A stretch of 35,483 bases of DNA from Arenibacter latericius DSM 15913 (GCF_000424985.1 NZ_KE384292.1:772-36254), one strand, 5' to 3'; shown: positions 1 through 8,492, numbered from the stretch's first letter. Program-made: numbers and translations. The notes: generated by a model not told the origin, from the letters alone.

Positions 1-138
1 CTGCTTGCGTACAGATTGGAAAATTATAGGGTAAAAGCAAAAATGGGTAAAGCCCCGAAGATTATCTTTTTTCACCCCACATATTTCCGCTAACGTAGGT
101 GTATGGTAACTTGTGATTATATATCTTTTATATCCCGA

Positions 139-1266
139 CTAATCTAAGGGATTTTTAATTGTATTAAAAGTATTTGTAGCCACATGGGTGTAAATTTCCG
201 TTGTTTTACTAGATCCATGCCCTAAAAGAACTTGAATCTGCCTTAAATCTACCCCAGATTCTAAAAGATGGGTGGCAAAACTGTGACGAAGGGTGTGTGG
301 GGTAACAGTCTGACTTATACCTGCTTTTTCTGCGGCCTTTTTTACAATTTGTAAAACACTTGTAGCAGCATACTTACTTGCCTTGCGACCCTCAAATAAA
401 TAATTTTGAGGCTGCCATTCCTTATAATACGCCCTAAGATCGGTTAAAACGGTTTTAGAAAGTAAGGTATACCGGTCCTTCTTTCCTTTAGAGTCTTCTA
501 CCCTGATCAGCATTCGCTTGCTGTCTATATCCATTGGTTTTAGATTTATTAATTCACTACGTCGCAATCCTGCGCTATACAGCAATTGAATTATACATTT
601 ATGTTTTAAATTGTAGATATTATCTATCATAGCGAGTACCTCTTCCTTAGCGATTACAGTAGGTAGCTTAAATTCTTTACGAGGTCGTTCTATAGCGTAA
701 AACCGATTGGGCATACCTAATACTACTTCATAATAAAACTTTATGGCATTTATAGCCTGATTTAAATAGGAGTTGGAAAAATTACTTTGAATCTTTTCTT
801 GAAGAAAAGCCCTAATATCACTTTCGTCAATAGAGTACAAATCCTTTTCCTTGTAATGGTTAATGAACATCTCAAAAAAATTAACATAAATACGTACCGT
901 ACTATTAGAATACCGCTTTAACTCTAGTTTTAAAAGATATTCTTCCGGACAGACCCTGTAGCCTAGGGGAAGCTTCCTTCTTCGGAACCATTCAACATCC
1001 ACATTCTCATTAGTCGTATTTAAAGGTTTATTGGGGTAAAAGCGATTGAAATTAATCCAAACTACGCCCCTAAAGGTATCTAACAGTATATCTAATTGCT
1101 CTTTGGTGTTATCTATATAGGCCATTTGGTGCTGGTCACTCCACCTTGGGTTTGGTAACCCCTTTATTAATCCTTGAATAAGTTTATCAGGAGTAAATTT
1201 TATCCCAATCATCCTTTTATTATGGATCATCAAATGATAAAGCGTTATGGATTTTATGGGATTCAT
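139..1266 (-). CDS. Tyrosine recombinase / site-specific integrase (XerC/D-like)
   Basis: This enzyme cuts and rejoins DNA at specific sites through a tyrosine-DNA intermediate. The protein is 375 residues. Residues 1-100 are an extra N-terminal part, a SAM-like core-binding domain covers about 105-185, and the catalytic domain covers about 200-365. The full catalytic set is visible: R235 (in AGLRRSEL), a hairpin lysine near K260, H324-x2-R327 (PHTLRHSF), H350 (LLGHG) and nucleophile Y359 (EIYTHV). The ATG at 1266 fits the usual start of the family. The insertion that marks integron integrases between the hairpin lysine and the HxxR box is absent, so it is not IntI. It is divergent from the zinc-ribbon gene 64 bp away. 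Similar enzymes are common in Flavobacteriia. Whether this one moves an island or does a housekeeping job cannot be told from the window. The family call is firm, the target site unknown. Confidence 0.93.
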   Translation of the reverse strand: MNPIKSITLYHLMIHNKRMIGIKFTPDKLIQGLIKGLPNPRWSDQHQMAYIDNTKEQLDILLDTFRGVVWINFNRFYPNKPLNTTNENVDVEWFRRRKLPLGYRVCPEEYLLKLELKRYSNSTVRIYVNFFEMFINHYKEKDLYSIDESDIRAFLQEKIQSNFSNSYLNQAINAIKFYYEVVLGMPNRFYAIERPRKEFKLPTVIAKEEVLAMIDNIYNLKHKCIIQLLYSAGLRRSELINLKPMDIDSKRMLIRVEDSKGKKDRYTLLSKTVLTDLRAYYKEWQPQNYLFEGRKASKYAATSVLQIVKKAAEKAGISQTVTPHTLRHSFATHLLESGVDLRQIQVLLGHGSSKTTEIYTHVATNTFNTIKNPLD

Positions 1267-1330
1267 GTACCAAGTTTAGTAATAACTAGAATCATAATCC
1301 GTATTTTATACCTATAATATATTCGTACAA

Positions 1331-1714
1331 ATGACTAAGAGTAGAAAATGTCCTGTTTGCGATGCTATTGTGAAAGGTAGGTCTGATAAAGTATTTTGTT
1401 CCACAAAATGTAGGTCTATTAATCAATATGAAGATCGGCAAATATCAGAAGCATTCTACCTGAAAGTAGATAGACAATTAAAAATAAATAGGAAACTGCT
1501 TAAAAAATATAATCGATCTGGTTATACCACCATAAGAAAATCGGTGTTGACCACGGAAGGTTTTGATCCTAAATTTTTCACTCACTATTGGAAAAACCAA
1601 AAGGGCGAAGTCTACCTCTTTGTGTACGAATATGGCTTTCTAAAAAGAATAAATATGGGTAAGGAAAAGTATCTCTTGGTAACTTGGCAAGATTATATGG
1701 AGGTCCCTAAATGA
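1331..1714 (+). CDS. Small zinc-ribbon protein, function unknown
   Basis: The protein is 127 residues and starts with a treble-clef or zinc-ribbon knuckle, C7-P-V-C10 followed by C23-S-T-K-C27, which should bind one zinc ion. The middle is highly basic (about residues 40-75, rich in Lys and Arg). The C-terminal part is aromatic (FFTHYW, VYEYGFL), resembling a small conserved family I have seen in flavobacterial genomes. There is no signal peptide or membrane segment, so it should be cytoplasmic. The zinc knuckle plus basic region suggests binding to nucleic acid or ribosomes, but that is inference. The ATG at 1331 is 64 bp from the divergent recombinase start, so the two may share a control region. 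No catalytic motif is visible and I assign no function. Confidence 0.75.
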   Translation: MTKSRKCPVCDAIVKGRSDKVFCSTKCRSINQYEDRQISEAFYLKVDRQLKINRKLLKKYNRSGYTTIRKSVLTTEGFDPKFFTHYWKNQKGEVYLFVYEYGFLKRINMGKEKYLLVTWQDYMEVPK

Positions 1715-2082
1715 AGATGTAACTACAATGTAATACGGTATTATAAATTGCATAAAGAGCAAGGAATGCGTTTTATGGCTGCTTAAGGTTTTTTTATGAT
1801 AAATAATTTAAACGAAAACTATATATAAGTGCGTTTAGAAATATATGATTAATTAAATAATCTAATTTTAAGAGGCTTTAATTATTGGAAAAAGGAAGTG
1901 GTGAGTCTTACCCCTAAAGCTATTAGTGCCAATAAAAACAATAACATTATGTGGTGGGTAAAGACGCTGATTTACAAAGCGGTGTATTAGTGAGGGGATT
2001 TATATAAGTCTATTTACTTTTTTCTTCGACTTGTTGCTGCCGTTTTGTTTATTTGTAGCCTCTTATATTAATAAATTGACGT
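1715..2082. other. Gene-poor stretch, possible coding relics
   Basis: No intact gene, RNA gene or terminator is seen in these 368 bases. Short open stretches lacking starts are present. One plus-strand frame of about 45 codons ends at the TAG near 1988 and contains Trp-rich text (NYWKKEV, IMWWVKT). Another short frame ends near 1785. They could be decayed coding DNA or chance. The only certain functional content is the leader of the PAP2 gene at the right end. Confidence 0.4.
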
Positions 2083-2919
2083 ATGAATACGATCCTAGGG
2101 GTAAAGCGTTTGGTTCTTGGTCTTTTTCTTTTGTTAAATGTGCATTTGGGAATGGCGCAGGATACATTAAGTACCAAGCAAATGTTGGTCACAGATTTTA
2201 AAAATGTCTTTGGTGGCGTTAAACATTCCTATACCCGACCTCTACATTGGGAAAAAAAGGATTTTCTCACTGCAGGATCAATCCTATTGGGAACCGCTGC
2301 ACTATATACGTTTGATGAGGATAGTTCTAACTGGTTTAGGAAACAAGACGATGATATTCCCAACGTGCTTAAAGAATCGGGTTATTACATGGGTAAACCG
2401 CTATTCAGTTATTCCCTAAACAGTGGCGTGTATTTGGTAGGCTTGTTTACCAAAAATGAAAAAATAAGACATACTGGCGTCCTTTTACTTTCTTCCTCCG
2501 TAACTGTAGGGGTACTCCAGAGTATAACCAAAACTGTTGTGGGCCGTGCAAGACCAGTAGCCGAACTTGGGAAAGGAGAATTTAAACCGTTCAGTAAAGA
2601 AGCTGCTTATCATAGCTTTCCCTCCGGACATACTATTTTGTCCGTTACTACATTTTATGCTATAGGCAAGCAGTTTAAAAACCCTTGGATTAAAGGCGGA
2701 ATTTATACCCTAGGCATGGTTTCCCCAATTTCTAGGTTATGGGATGGTGCACATTGGCTCACAGATGTAGGCATAAGTGTGGCGTTAAGTGTGGTAGTGG
2801 TAGATAGTATAGATAAATTCTTGAAAAATAAGGAGAACAAAAATCAATTCTCAGAGGATAAGATTAGTTGGACCCTGCAAATGGGACCTGGAACTATTGG
2901 CTTTAGAGGTACGTTTTAG
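2083..2919 (+). CDS. PAP2-superfamily phosphatase
   Basis: This is a type 2 phosphatidic acid phosphatase family enzyme, which removes phosphate from lipid phosphates or diphosphates such as phosphatidic acid or undecaprenyl pyrophosphate. The three-part active site is complete: K150-x6-R157-P158, P180-S-G-H183, and S217-R218-x5-H224-x3-D228. Residues 1-25 look like a signal peptide ending near GMAQ. Hydrophobic stretches at about 62-76, 112-123, 132-147 and 205-215 fit a membrane-embedded enzyme with its active site facing the periplasm. The length of 278 residues is normal for exported Bacteroidota members. It is alone on its strand, convergent with the cupin gene 43 bp downstream. The natural substrate cannot be read from the sequence. 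Confidence 0.92.
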   Translation: MNTILGVKRLVLGLFLLLNVHLGMAQDTLSTKQMLVTDFKNVFGGVKHSYTRPLHWEKKDFLTAGSILLGTAALYTFDEDSSNWFRKQDDDIPNVLKESGYYMGKPLFSYSLNSGVYLVGLFTKNEKIRHTGVLLLSSSVTVGVLQSITKTVVGRARPVAELGKGEFKPFSKEAAYHSFPSGHTILSVTTFYAIGKQFKNPWIKGGIYTLGMVSPISRLWDGAHWLTDVGISVALSVVVVDSIDKFLKNKENKNQFSEDKISWTLQMGPGTIGFRGTF

Positions 2920-2962
2920 AAGCGTGCCCTAACAGTTCTCTAAAAAGTCCATAGCCATATTC

Positions 2963-3529
2963 CTATTCTAACTTTAATGGTGGGCCAACTACTTGCATTT
3001 CATTATCTGCAAAAATCTGTGCCACTTCTTTTGGTGAGGGTTCGTGATCTAGACCTGACATGGTAACAAAGAATTCTTCCAGCTTCCCTGCGGGCTGTAA
3101 ACTAACCATCATTCTACCTTTGTCCGATTCTTGTGTCCATGCATGTGGCACTTTTCTAGGCAAGAATATGCTGTCTCCAGCAACTAAATGAAATTTCTCC
3201 TCTCCAACTTTAAAAAAGTATGCTCCTTCAATGACGTAAAATATTTCGTCTTGGTAATGGTGAACATGTAATGGGGTTCCTCTGCCTGGAGAGAGTGAGG
3301 TCTGCTCAAATATAGCCAAGTCTCCTTGAGTGTCCTTTCCAGAGATTTTTACATCCAAAATATTAGAATTTACCCCCTTTAATTTTATATGTCCGTGAAA
3401 TCGACCTTCACCAGCGCTAATTTTAAACCCCTTAGTTTTTCTTTGTATTGTTCTTTCATTAGATGGAAATACCAAGAAGGGTAGGGCGGTGAAGGAAAGA
3501 AGTGCTGCAAAAAATCCCTTTCTTTTCAT
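2963..3529 (-). CDS. Exported cupin-domain protein
   Basis: This is a single-domain cupin of 188 residues with an N-terminal signal sequence (about 1-22, hydrophobic FFAALLSFTALPFLVF), so it is probably periplasmic or surface-exposed. The conserved cupin motif 1 is visible as G82-x5-H88-x-H90-x4-E95. Motif 2 includes GDSIFLP and H129 (VPHAW). Together H88, H90, E95 and H129 form a standard metal site (3-His, 1-Glu). Cupins of this type range from dioxygenases and isomerases to simple binding proteins, so the reaction is unknown. The gene is convergent with the PAP2 gene and followed upstream by a non-coding stretch. There is no operon partner. The family call is strong, the function open. Confidence 0.88.
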   Translation of the reverse strand: MKRKGFFAALLSFTALPFLVFPSNERTIQRKTKGFKISAGEGRFHGHIKLKGVNSNILDVKISGKDTQGDLAIFEQTSLSPGRGTPLHVHHYQDEIFYVIEGAYFFKVGEEKFHLVAGDSIFLPRKVPHAWTQESDKGRMMVSLQPAGKLEEFFVTMSGLDHEPSPKEVAQIFADNEMQVVGPPLKLE

Positions 3530-3861
3530 GATAAAAGATTTATAAGAGTTGTGAAGCGTCCAAATGATTTATTACTCTAATTTACGCCATAAATCAATTG
3601 CTTATTGAAAGGCTTAGTTAAATTTAAACTACCGCAATTAAGGTTATAATTAATCACTATACCCAGTATTGTAATATTCGGCTGTGAGTAGCATAATCCT
3701 AGTAAAGTGTAGTCATAAAATTCTTACTAGTTGTGAGGCAAAAAGCATGTTTAAACTGTTTAAGGGCTTAGGTAGAGGAGAATTATCTAGCAAATAGGTA
3801 TATTTACGATAGATGAATAATACATAACCTTCAGTAAAAAATTATATCTCCTTATCTAAAA
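3530..3861. other. Non-coding gap between cupin and type ISP fragment
   Basis: No gene, RNA or clear repeat is seen in these 332 bases. I looked for upstream parts of the type ISP restriction-modification enzyme (methyltransferase or helicase motifs) and found no readable frame longer than a few tens of codons. The reading frame of the downstream fragment opens only just after a TAA at 3835-3837. The left part must hold the promoter of the cupin gene, but no consensus element stands out. Confidence 0.4.
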
Positions 3862-4596
3862 GTGAATAAAAAAGAGAATCCTATATTTTTCCATCATCTT
3901 TTTAGGAAGAAAATGAATGCACTGTTGAGTGGAGGTAAGGTGGGAGAAGATTCCATCAATTTAAGCCTGTTGCATTATGTAGAACAGTTAGGGAATACAT
4001 TAGGACTATCTTATTTAACTCAGGATGAAATCGCAGGTAATGTGTGTTTTGTAAATAGTCCTGAGTTAAGAGACGATTATAAAACATCCTTTTCTTCAAA
4101 AGATATTTTAAATTTCTGCTATGCCGTATGGCATTCAGAATCTTATAGAGAAAAAAACCTAGCTTATCTAGAAAACGACTTTCTGCAATTGCCGTACCCA
4201 AAAGGTTCCAATACGTTTTGGCGGCTGGCGGCTATAGGCGGTGAATTGCTTGCCATTCATAATATAGATGCTGCTAAAGTGGAAAAATTTATTGCAAACT
4301 TTCCACAAGAGGGGAATAATACTATCACAGCTAGTATTGAGGAAATGGATTGGGAAATAGTAGACGGGGAAGATAATTTAGGACGTGTGTGGATAAACGA
4401 TCAGCAATATTTTGATAATATCCCCTTATCGGTATGGGAATTAAAGATTGGAGGGAATCTGCCTGCTAAAAAATGGCTGAAAGATCGTAAGGGTAATACC
4501 TTGGAGGTTGATGACATTACGGAATATCAAAAAATAATTACGACACTTTTAGAAACCGATAGCCTCATTAAAGAAATCGATAAAATTATGGTGTAA
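3862..4596 (+). CDS. C-terminal fragment of a type ISP restriction-modification enzyme (specificity domain)
   Basis: The 244 residues resemble the C-terminal DNA-recognition part of single-chain type ISP enzymes. Diagnostic text includes the Y-AVWHS-YRE stretch (about 90-97), LPYPKG (113-118), FWRLAAIGGELL, a WELKIGGNLPAKKWLKDRKG-like block near 190-210 and the closing YQKIITTLLETD helix. Complete enzymes are of the order of a thousand residues and carry nuclease, helicase and N6-adenine methyltransferase domains upstream. None of these is present in the 900 bases to the left. The frame has no good start: it opens after a TAA at 3835 and the first usable codon is GTG 3862 (next ATG 3913). It is therefore best read as a relic of a lost restriction-modification gene. 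A free specificity protein is a less likely alternative. Family call about 0.75; start uncertain. Confidence 0.72.
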   Translation: MNKKENPIFFHHLFRKKMNALLSGGKVGEDSINLSLLHYVEQLGNTLGLSYLTQDEIAGNVCFVNSPELRDDYKTSFSSKDILNFCYAVWHSESYREKNLAYLENDFLQLPYPKGSNTFWRLAAIGGELLAIHNIDAAKVEKFIANFPQEGNNTITASIEEMDWEIVDGEDNLGRVWINDQQYFDNIPLSVWELKIGGNLPAKKWLKDRKGNTLEVDDITEYQKIITTLLETDSLIKEIDKIMV

Positions 4597-4866
4597 TAAT
4601 TAGTCGTATACAACTTCTATTATTCTTAGGTTCAATCTTATTTTTGATATCAACCTTCATCACAAAATAGTTCCTCATCATTTATAGAAGACGAGATCTT
4701 GTGTGATAATTTGCCGACCTGATTTGCTGAATACACGCTTATAAATATTAAAGTTAATAAATTAAAATACCTGTGTCTAACACAAAATTCGGCACAATTG
4801 TTGAATAGTTTTACCTGCTTTAAAATCAATTGATAAAGCGACGAAAGTTTACTAAATCCCCTATTT

Positions 4867-6129
4867 ATGTCTTTTGAACGAACCCAAGAAAAATTAAAAA
4901 TACTCGCAGATGCTGCTAAATATGATGTTTCCTGTGCTTCTAGTGGTAGTAAGAGGAGTAATACTTCTAAAGGGCTTGGGGACGCCACTGGTATGGGAAT
5001 CTGCCATTCTTATACCGAAGATGGACGCTGCGTTTCCCTCTTAAAAATTTTACTGACTAATTATTGCATCTTCGATTGTGCGTATTGTGTCACTAGAAAA
5101 AGTAACGACATAAAGCGTGCTGCTTTTCAGGTTCAAGAAGTGGTAGATTTAACCATTAACTTTTATCGTCGTAATTATATCGAAGGCTTATTCCTGAGTT
5201 CCGGAATTTTTAAGAGTGCAGACTATACTATGGAACGTTTGGTAGCTGTGGCGAAGAAACTGCGGTTAGAAGAAAATTTTAATGGGTATATCCACCTGAA
5301 ATCCATACCGGGGGCTTCTGATGAATTGATGAAGGAGGCGGGTCTCTATGCAGATCGATTAAGTGTAAATATTGAGATTCCTACTAAGGAAGGTTTAAAA
5401 CTTTTGGCACCTGAAAAAAATAGGGAAGACTTTATTAAACCCATGAAGAAGGTCAAAAACGAAATTATCCTTTACAATTCTGAAAAGAAACTTATAAAGA
5501 GTACACCAAAATTTGCACCAGCCGGACAAAGTACACAAATGATTATAGGTGCAATTGGGGAGAGTGATCAGCAGATAATGTGGACTTCCAATTACTTCTA
5601 TAAAAAGTTTAATCTAAAAAGGGTGTACTATTCCGGATATATTCCTATTAGCTACGATACCCGCCTGCCGCAAATAGGTACTGCTGTACCCATGCTTCGC
5701 GAAAATAGGTTGTATCAGACTGATTGGTTGATGCGATTTTATGGATTTGAAGTGCACGAGATTTTGAACAATGATCATCAGAATTTAGATTTAGAAGTAG
5801 ATCCCAAATTAGGTTGGGCATTGCGAAATTTAGAGCAATTCCCGGTAGATGTAAATAAAGCCGATAAACGAATGTTGGCCCGTGTGCCAGGTTTGGGGAT
5901 GAAATCAGTTTACAAAATACTTCAGGCCAGACGCTTTCGAAACCTTAACTGGGAACATTTACAAAAGATGGGGGTCGCCTTGAATAGAGCGAAATATTTT
6001 TTAATTTGTCAATCACGGGATTTTGAACGACGCGATTTAACGGGGCCACAATTAAAATCACTGATCCTTCAGAACTCCACGAGCAAATATCAAAAAATCC
6101 TGAGCCCACAATTAAGTTTATTCGAATAA
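4867..6129 (+). CDS. Radical SAM protein, putative DNA modification/repair family (TIGR03916-like)
   Basis: This is a radical S-adenosylmethionine enzyme of 420 residues. The 4Fe-4S cluster motif is C67-I-F-D-C71-A-Y-C74. Further cysteines at 23, 46 and 55 sit in a conserved N-terminal region. Residues 80-300 form the rest of the radical SAM barrel. A C-terminal helix-hairpin-helix at about 326-361 (VDVNKADKRMLARVPGLG region) is a DNA-binding element, so the substrate is probably DNA or a nucleic-acid-bound protein. The start MSFERTQEKL matches my memory of the family. The stop TAA overlaps the next gene's ATG by one base (TAATG), implying translational coupling. The family is defined by its link to the DUF4130 partner encoded next. 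Its chemistry is not established as far as I know. Family call strong, function open. Confidence 0.88.
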   Translation: MSFERTQEKLKILADAAKYDVSCASSGSKRSNTSKGLGDATGMGICHSYTEDGRCVSLLKILLTNYCIFDCAYCVTRKSNDIKRAAFQVQEVVDLTINFYRRNYIEGLFLSSGIFKSADYTMERLVAVAKKLRLEENFNGYIHLKSIPGASDELMKEAGLYADRLSVNIEIPTKEGLKLLAPEKNREDFIKPMKKVKNEIILYNSEKKLIKSTPKFAPAGQSTQMIIGAIGESDQQIMWTSNYFYKKFNLKRVYYSGYIPISYDTRLPQIGTAVPMLRENRLYQTDWLMRFYGFEVHEILNNDHQNLDLEVDPKLGWALRNLEQFPVDVNKADKRMLARVPGLGMKSVYKILQARRFRNLNWEHLQKMGVALNRAKYFLICQSRDFERRDLTGPQLKSLILQNSTSKYQKILSPQLSLFE

Positions 6130-6908
6130 TGATACTTCCACAAGACTATACATTGGTTTACGATGGTACTTTTGATGGGTTTCTAACCTGTGTGTTCCAC
6201 GTGTACGATTTAAAACTGAAGCAGGTACATATACAACGGAAAAGTCACGCCCAAGAATCCTTGTTCGGCACTAGTGAGGAGGTGTTAACAGATCTGGAAA
6301 AATCTGATCGGGTTTGGAAAGGCATAAAAAAGAAAACAACGGCAAAGGGACGGTCTAAATTGTATTACGCATTTTTAAGTGAACAGAAACAGGTAGAAAA
6401 TTTGTTATTGCGATATATACAATACGCATTAAATAGCACCATGCTAATAGATGCTGATTTTGCAAACCAAGACGTGCTAAAAGTAACCCAAGTAGCCAAA
6501 AGTGTAGGACGGGAAAAACATAGAATGGAAGCTTTTGTTCGGTTTAGGTTGACGAAAGATGGACTTTATTTTGCCAATATAGAACCAGACTTTGATGTCT
6601 TACCTCTAATCTCTGCACATTTTAAACGTAGATATGCCGATCAAAAATGGGTTATTTATGACCTTAAACGTAATTACGGACTCTATTATGATCTAGAAAA
6701 GGTAGATATTATTAACCTATCCCTGCCAGATGATTTTGATGCTACCAAAACTACTTCAGAATTTTTCGCGACTGAAGAATTGGAATTCCAGACACTATGG
6801 CAAGATTATTTTGAGAGTACTAATATCCCCTCTAGGAAAAATATGAAATTGCATATACAGCACGTACCTAAACGGTATTGGAAATATTTAAGTGAGAAGC
6901 TGAGGTGA
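6129..6908 (+). CDS. DUF4130 / TIGR03915-like partner of the radical SAM protein
   Basis: This 259-residue protein begins with LVYDGTFDGFLTCVF, the typical opening of the TIGR03915 'probable DNA metabolism' family (DUF4130). It is soluble, without a signal peptide. A conserved central block runs MEAFVRFRLTKDGLYFANIEPDFDVLP (about 137-164), followed by a region of the type FKRRYADQKWVIYD. In some other organisms the same domain is fused to a uracil-DNA-glycosylase-like domain (recalled). Here the protein ends soon after HVPKRYWKYL with no glycosylase, so this is the short form. It is translationally coupled to the radical SAM gene through TAATG. The pairing suggests that the two act together on nucleic acid, which is inference from family context. 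Confidence 0.87.
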   Translation: MILPQDYTLVYDGTFDGFLTCVFHVYDLKLKQVHIQRKSHAQESLFGTSEEVLTDLEKSDRVWKGIKKKTTAKGRSKLYYAFLSEQKQVENLLLRYIQYALNSTMLIDADFANQDVLKVTQVAKSVGREKHRMEAFVRFRLTKDGLYFANIEPDFDVLPLISAHFKRRYADQKWVIYDLKRNYGLYYDLEKVDIINLSLPDDFDATKTTSEFFATEELEFQTLWQDYFESTNIPSRKNMKLHIQHVPKRYWKYLSEKLR

Positions 6909-6964
6909 TTTACGCTCTCTTTGGTAGGGCTATTAAGTACCCCCTAAAAAAATTATACGCTGTA

Positions 6965-8392
6965 TTATACAAGCCTATATGTTTTGTTCTTTAAGAGAGA
7001 AAAGTGAGGATGTGCTTCTAAATATCGCTTCATAGCTTCTACTAACCTAAATTCTGTCTGTTGTCTATTAAAACCATACTTTTTAGGCACCCCCTGTACA
7101 GTTATAAAACTTACCTTATAGGTTTTATCCATTTCTATGTGGTTCCCCTTGAAAAGCAATTCTTGAATTTTTTCTCCATCTGGGTTTTCTATTCTAATAT
7201 TGAGATGTAAGCCAAATATACGTTTGGCATACCCTCCCATTTGTTTCATTGGGTCGCAGGAGAAAGTGCGAGATAGATTTTCCTCTAACATAGACTTAAT
7301 TTCCTTTCCAGTAAGCTCAATTACGGAAACTGGCGGATTCATAGGGGCCATATTATATAAATCGTCCTCCGTAATATCCCCTTTTTTAATTGGAATACCA
7401 TATCGCCATCCATTAGACAAGCAAATATCGGTATCGGTCACAAAACAGGCTCCTTGATGCATTAATTCATCCAAACTAGCATTTATGGTAGCGTAGCGGT
7501 GTAATAGTTGATCCGTTTTACCCACTATATTGTTCTGTATGTCTTTATAGCCTTCTAAAATGGGGTCCACCAGCATTTTCATCTCCTCATTCTCTTTAAT
7601 TTTTTCATCTATTGTGATGAGGTTATAACGATGAGACTGAATTTTTCCTTCCTCTATATTCAATGTCATTCTCCCTAAAAACGATCCGTGACACCCACAT
7701 TGGATTAACAGGGCGTCTTTAACCTTTACAGGAGAATACAAACGATTATGGGTGTGGGCACTTAAACATATATCAATTCCTTCTACTTGTTTTAATAGTG
7801 CAATGTCTTGTGGCATACCATTGTGGGAAAGTAGAATTATAACATCTGCACCTTCTTTTTTAAGCTTATCTATATGCTGGGGAACTTCTTTTAGTCCAGC
7901 AGTAAACCGCAAATCCCCAGCAAAGGAAGGGGGCATAACTTTGTCTACAATTAAAGCAGCAACTCCTATTACGCCAATCTTAATGCCTTCCATACTAAAT
8001 ATTTTTGAAGGTGTAGAAAATAATTCCCCATTTGGTTTAAAGATATTACAGGCCAAATTGGGGTAATTTAATTGATTGGTGATATTCTTATGTTGCTCGG
8101 GCCCATAAGCAAAATCCCAATGGCTAGTCATGGCATCAAAATTCATTTTATTAAGAATAGGAACCATTGCTTCTCCCTTAGAATCTACAATAGGTTTGGT
8201 GCCGTGAAAGGTGTCGCCTCCATCAAATAATAGGGTGTTGGGGTTCTTCTTCCGTATTTCTTCAACCTTGGAATGCAAACGAGCATATCCTCCCGCTTCA
8301 GCGATATACTCCCCATTTTCATCATAAAACAATTCATTATGTGGCGCAATGTAACCATGTACATCATTAATAAATAGTATGTCGAGTTTCAT
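6965..8392 (-). CDS. SoxB/5'-nucleotidase-family metallophosphatase, no signal peptide
   Basis: The protein has an N-terminal calcineurin-like dimetal domain (about 1-230) and a C-terminal 5'-nucleotidase substrate domain (about 270-475). Metal ligands are visible as D10-x-H12, G59-D60, H190 (LLSHNG) and H213-T-H215. The block that normally reads GNHEFDYG is S90-H91-W92-D93-F-A-Y-G. Asn is thus replaced by His and the catalytic-position His by Trp, a pattern I associate with the SoxB thiosulfohydrolase branch. There is no signal peptide, unlike UshA or SoxB, and no sox genes lie nearby. The start was moved from a GTG at 8479 to the ATG at 8392, because MKLDILFINDVHG begins the domain and the 29 upstream residues are not family-like. 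The substrate is unknown. Confidence 0.85.
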   Translation of the reverse strand: MKLDILFINDVHGYIAPHNELFYDENGEYIAEAGGYARLHSKVEEIRKKNPNTLLFDGGDTFHGTKPIVDSKGEAMVPILNKMNFDAMTSHWDFAYGPEQHKNITNQLNYPNLACNIFKPNGELFSTPSKIFSMEGIKIGVIGVAALIVDKVMPPSFAGDLRFTAGLKEVPQHIDKLKKEGADVIILLSHNGMPQDIALLKQVEGIDICLSAHTHNRLYSPVKVKDALLIQCGCHGSFLGRMTLNIEEGKIQSHRYNLITIDEKIKENEEMKMLVDPILEGYKDIQNNIVGKTDQLLHRYATINASLDELMHQGACFVTDTDICLSNGWRYGIPIKKGDITEDDLYNMAPMNPPVSVIELTGKEIKSMLEENLSRTFSCDPMKQMGGYAKRIFGLHLNIRIENPDGEKIQELLFKGNHIEMDKTYKVSFITVQGVPKKYGFNRQQTEFRLVEAMKRYLEAHPHFSLLKNKTYRLV

Positions 8393-8492
8393 TATAGATT
8401 TTTTAATTAGTAGTGTCCTTATCCAAATACGGCCTATTCCTTTTGGTATTATAACTTCATGGAGAAGAACAGTGCACACATGAATAAAAGAT

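Noticed and set aside
1-138. Integron-type attC/attI site beside the recombinase
   Set aside because: GCTAAC and GGTAAC text occurs, but the core-site pattern of attC does not fit and the recombinase lacks the integron-specific insertion.
4650-4988. Minus-strand open frame of 112 codons
   Set aside because: It overlaps the start of the radical SAM gene antisense, has no family resemblance, and the plus-strand gene is certain.
6909-6964. Intrinsic terminator between the convergent DUF4130 and metallophosphatase genes
   Set aside because: TAGGG/CCCTA gives only a 5-bp stem with a 12-nt loop, and no T-run follows on either strand in the right position.
8393-8479. N-terminal extension of the metallophosphatase from GTG 8479
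   Set aside because: The 29 extra residues are not like the family, contain no signal peptide, and an ATG at 8392 starts exactly at the conserved domain.
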